Origin: Fimbriimonadaceae bacterium
GTDB lineage: Bacteria > Armatimonadota > Fimbriimonadia > Fimbriimonadales > Fimbriimonadaceae
Direction: 5' to 3'
NCBI GenBank assembly: GCA_020851885.1
Contig: JADZBW010000076.1
Coordinates: 1-6,469 of the forward strand
Length of the DNA: 6,469 bases
Shown here one piece after another: positions 5,722-6,469 of the stretch (the first letter of the stretch is position 1; each line of letters opens with the position of its first letter). A program made the position numbers and the translations under genes. The notes beneath the pieces were generated by a model, which worked only from the letters and a program-made list of their open reading frames with translations, was not told the origin of the DNA and did not search any database.

Positions 5722-6072
5722 ATGGAGGAATATCGCGACAACGACGTCCTGGAACTCCGATTGGAGCAGATTCTGAGCGCCTTGGGCGATCCAATCCGCC
5801 TCCGGATCATCCGCAAGCTGCTTTGCGAGGGGGAGATGCCCTGCCGCTGCCTATGCGATGGCATCCCAAAATCGTCTGCCTCGCATCATTTCCGCGTTTT
5901 GCGAGAGTCTGGACTGACCACCGCTCGCATCGTCGGTACAAAACGGCTGGTCAGTGTGAGGGTCGCCGCCGTGGAATCGAAGTTCCCGGGCCTCTTGGAC
6001 ATCCTCATGTCGGACGATGAAATGGCGCGCTCGAGAGGACTCGAACCTCCGACCCTCAGCTCCGCAAGCTGA
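5722..6072 (+). CDS. ArsR-family winged-helix transcriptional regulator
   Basis: A 116-residue ArsR/SmtB-type repressor, counted from the ATG at 5722; a TTG at 5701 would add seven residues but lies in the operator region. The winged helix spans about residues 14-95. ILSALGDPIRLRIIRKLL (17-34) is the usual first helix pair, KSSASHHFRVLRESGL (50-65) is the recognition helix, TARIVGTKRLVSVR (67-80) is the wing, and FPGLLDIL (88-95) is the usual C-terminal end of this subgroup. Cys35, Cys41, Cys43 and Cys45 cluster before the recognition helix (CEGEMPCRCLCDG), close to where the alpha3 metal site (CxC) of ArsR/CadC lies, so thiol or metal sensing is plausible. ArsR proteins of this subgroup often sit beside old-yellow-enzyme genes, as here. 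The last 17 residues (from about A102, beginning ARSRGLEPP) plus the stop are encoded antisense to the tRNA-Arg gene and look like read-through sequence, not part of the fold. Confidence 0.87.
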   Translation: MEEYRDNDVLELRLEQILSALGDPIRLRIIRKLLCEGEMPCRCLCDGIPKSSASHHFRVLRESGLTTARIVGTKRLVSVRVAAVESKFPGLLDILMSDDEMARSRGLEPPTLSSAS

Positions 6073-6098
6073 TGCTCTATCCACTGAGCTACGAGCGC
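6023..6098 (-). tRNA. tRNA-Arg (anticodon GCG)
   Basis: A complete cloverleaf of 76 bases including an encoded CCA (6025-6023). The acceptor stem GCGCTCG (6098-6092) pairs with CGAGCGC (6033-6027). The D stem is GCTC/GAGC with loop AGTGGATA, whose A after the GG fits the A20 identity element of tRNA-Arg. The anticodon stem TCAGC/GCTGA encloses the loop TTGCGGA, with anticodon GCG at 6065-6063 followed by G37, reading CGC and CGU. The variable loop has five bases (GGGTC). The T stem GGAGG/CCTCT has one G-U pair and the loop is TTCGAGT. The discriminator base is G. A possible -10, TATCCT (6116-6111 on the minus strand), lies upstream with a TTGGTC at 6141-6136 but a long 19-base spacer. Most bacteria read CGU/CGC with an ACG (inosine) tRNA, so GCG is uncommon. 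Its 3' half overlaps the end of the arsR gene. Confidence 0.97.
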
Positions 6099-6128
6099 GT
6101 GCGAGGAAAGAGGATACCCGATCAATGA

Positions 6129-6469
6129 TCAGATCGACCAACGCCGAACACGCCCATCGGAGCATGCGGCAACCAGTTGATTGCCATCCGGAGTGAAGGT
6201 GATATTCAACACCGATGCCTCGCCCGCATCGAGATCGCGAACCGCTTTGCAATCGAGATCGATGAGTTTCACACGGTGACGCTCACCGGAAGCGACGAGT
6301 CGATCTCGCGGCGAGAACGCGACGGTGGGCAATCCGCGACCCGAAGGGATTTCACAGAGCTTCGCAAAGTCATCGATGTCCCAAAGGCTCAAAGTGTGAA
6401 GTTCCCGAGTCGCCACGAGCGGCGCCTTCGGGGCAACCGCCAACGCGTGAATCTTGTTCTTAACCGGCC
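6129..6469 (-). CDS. WD40-repeat protein, C-terminal part (5' end beyond window)
   Basis: The frame is open to the right edge, so the start lies outside and about 112 C-terminal residues are visible. Three WD40 blades can be read. Blade one: IHALAVAPKAPLVAT followed by LSLWDI. Blade two: LPTVAFSPRDRLVASG followed by VKLIDL. Blade three: VLNITFTPDGNQLVAACSDG followed by VRRWSI at the C terminus. Each shows the family pattern of a beta strand, a (S/T/A)P-D/R-G turn, a strand and a closing WD-like pair. WD40 propellers are protein-interaction scaffolds; in bacteria they are often fused to kinase, protease or other domains, which cannot be seen here. A TTG at 6443 in this frame is an internal codon, since the repeat pattern continues upstream of it. 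The tRNA-Arg gene starts 30 bp after its stop on the same strand and might be co-transcribed. Confidence 0.87.
   Translation of the reverse strand, partial: PVKNKIHALAVAPKAPLVATRELHTLSLWDIDDFAKLCEIPSGRGLPTVAFSPRDRLVASGERHRVKLIDLDCKAVRDLDAGEASVLNITFTPDGNQLVAACSDGRVRRWSI

Noticed and set aside
5851..6252. Minus-strand frames crossing the tRNA (peptides such as ALVAQWIEHQLAE)
   Set aside because: These peptides are the well-known false translation of tRNA genes.

Overview
This is bacterial chromosomal DNA, with moderately high G+C judged by eye. It is tightly packed, with short intergenic gaps, TTG starts placed on the preceding stop codon, and few strong Shine-Dalgarno sequences. Lineage cannot be fixed from 6.5 kb. 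The mix of an ECF sigma factor with a small partner, a DUF4397 lipoprotein, WD40 repeats, an McsA-like zinc protein and dnaN outside a dnaA cluster would fit a deep-branching soil or freshwater group such as Armatimonadota, but that is a guess. No transposase, integrase, CRISPR array or phage gene is visible.

Left part, plus strand (1-2824). The window opens inside a branched-chain amino acid aminotransferase (ilvE). A 102-residue four-CXXC zinc protein overlaps its stop codon and resembles the zinc-finger half of McsA without the UVR domain. A DUF4397-type lipoprotein follows after 4 bp. After a 134-bp gap comes an ECF sigma factor whose stop overlaps the TTG start of a small soluble, cysteine-free protein, probably its anti-sigma partner.

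Centre (2825-4092). A 113-bp gap holds a long inverted repeat and a 10-bp palindrome. It is followed by a complete dnaN (DNA polymerase III beta clamp) and a strong intrinsic terminator.

Right part (4093-6469). A MerC-type membrane protein and a YqjM/NamA-class old yellow enzyme lie on the minus strand. An ArsR-family regulator diverges from the oxidoreductase across 38 bp that contain nested inverted repeats and overlapping -10-like elements. This looks like a small electrophile- or metal-responsive module in which the ArsR protein controls itself and the flavoenzyme. The MerC gene has a promoter-like element of its own with a C-tract/G-tract palindrome. The last codons of the arsR gene run antisense through the 3' half of a tRNA-Arg gene with anticodon GCG, which is unusual in bacteria. 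The window ends in the C-terminal part of a WD40-repeat protein on the minus strand.

No completely new system is evident. The points most worth checking are the UVR-less McsA-like protein coupled to ilvE, the zinc-free anti-sigma candidate, the leaderless-looking merC promoter with its possible metal-sensor operator, the arsR/tRNA overlap, and the GCG anticodon.
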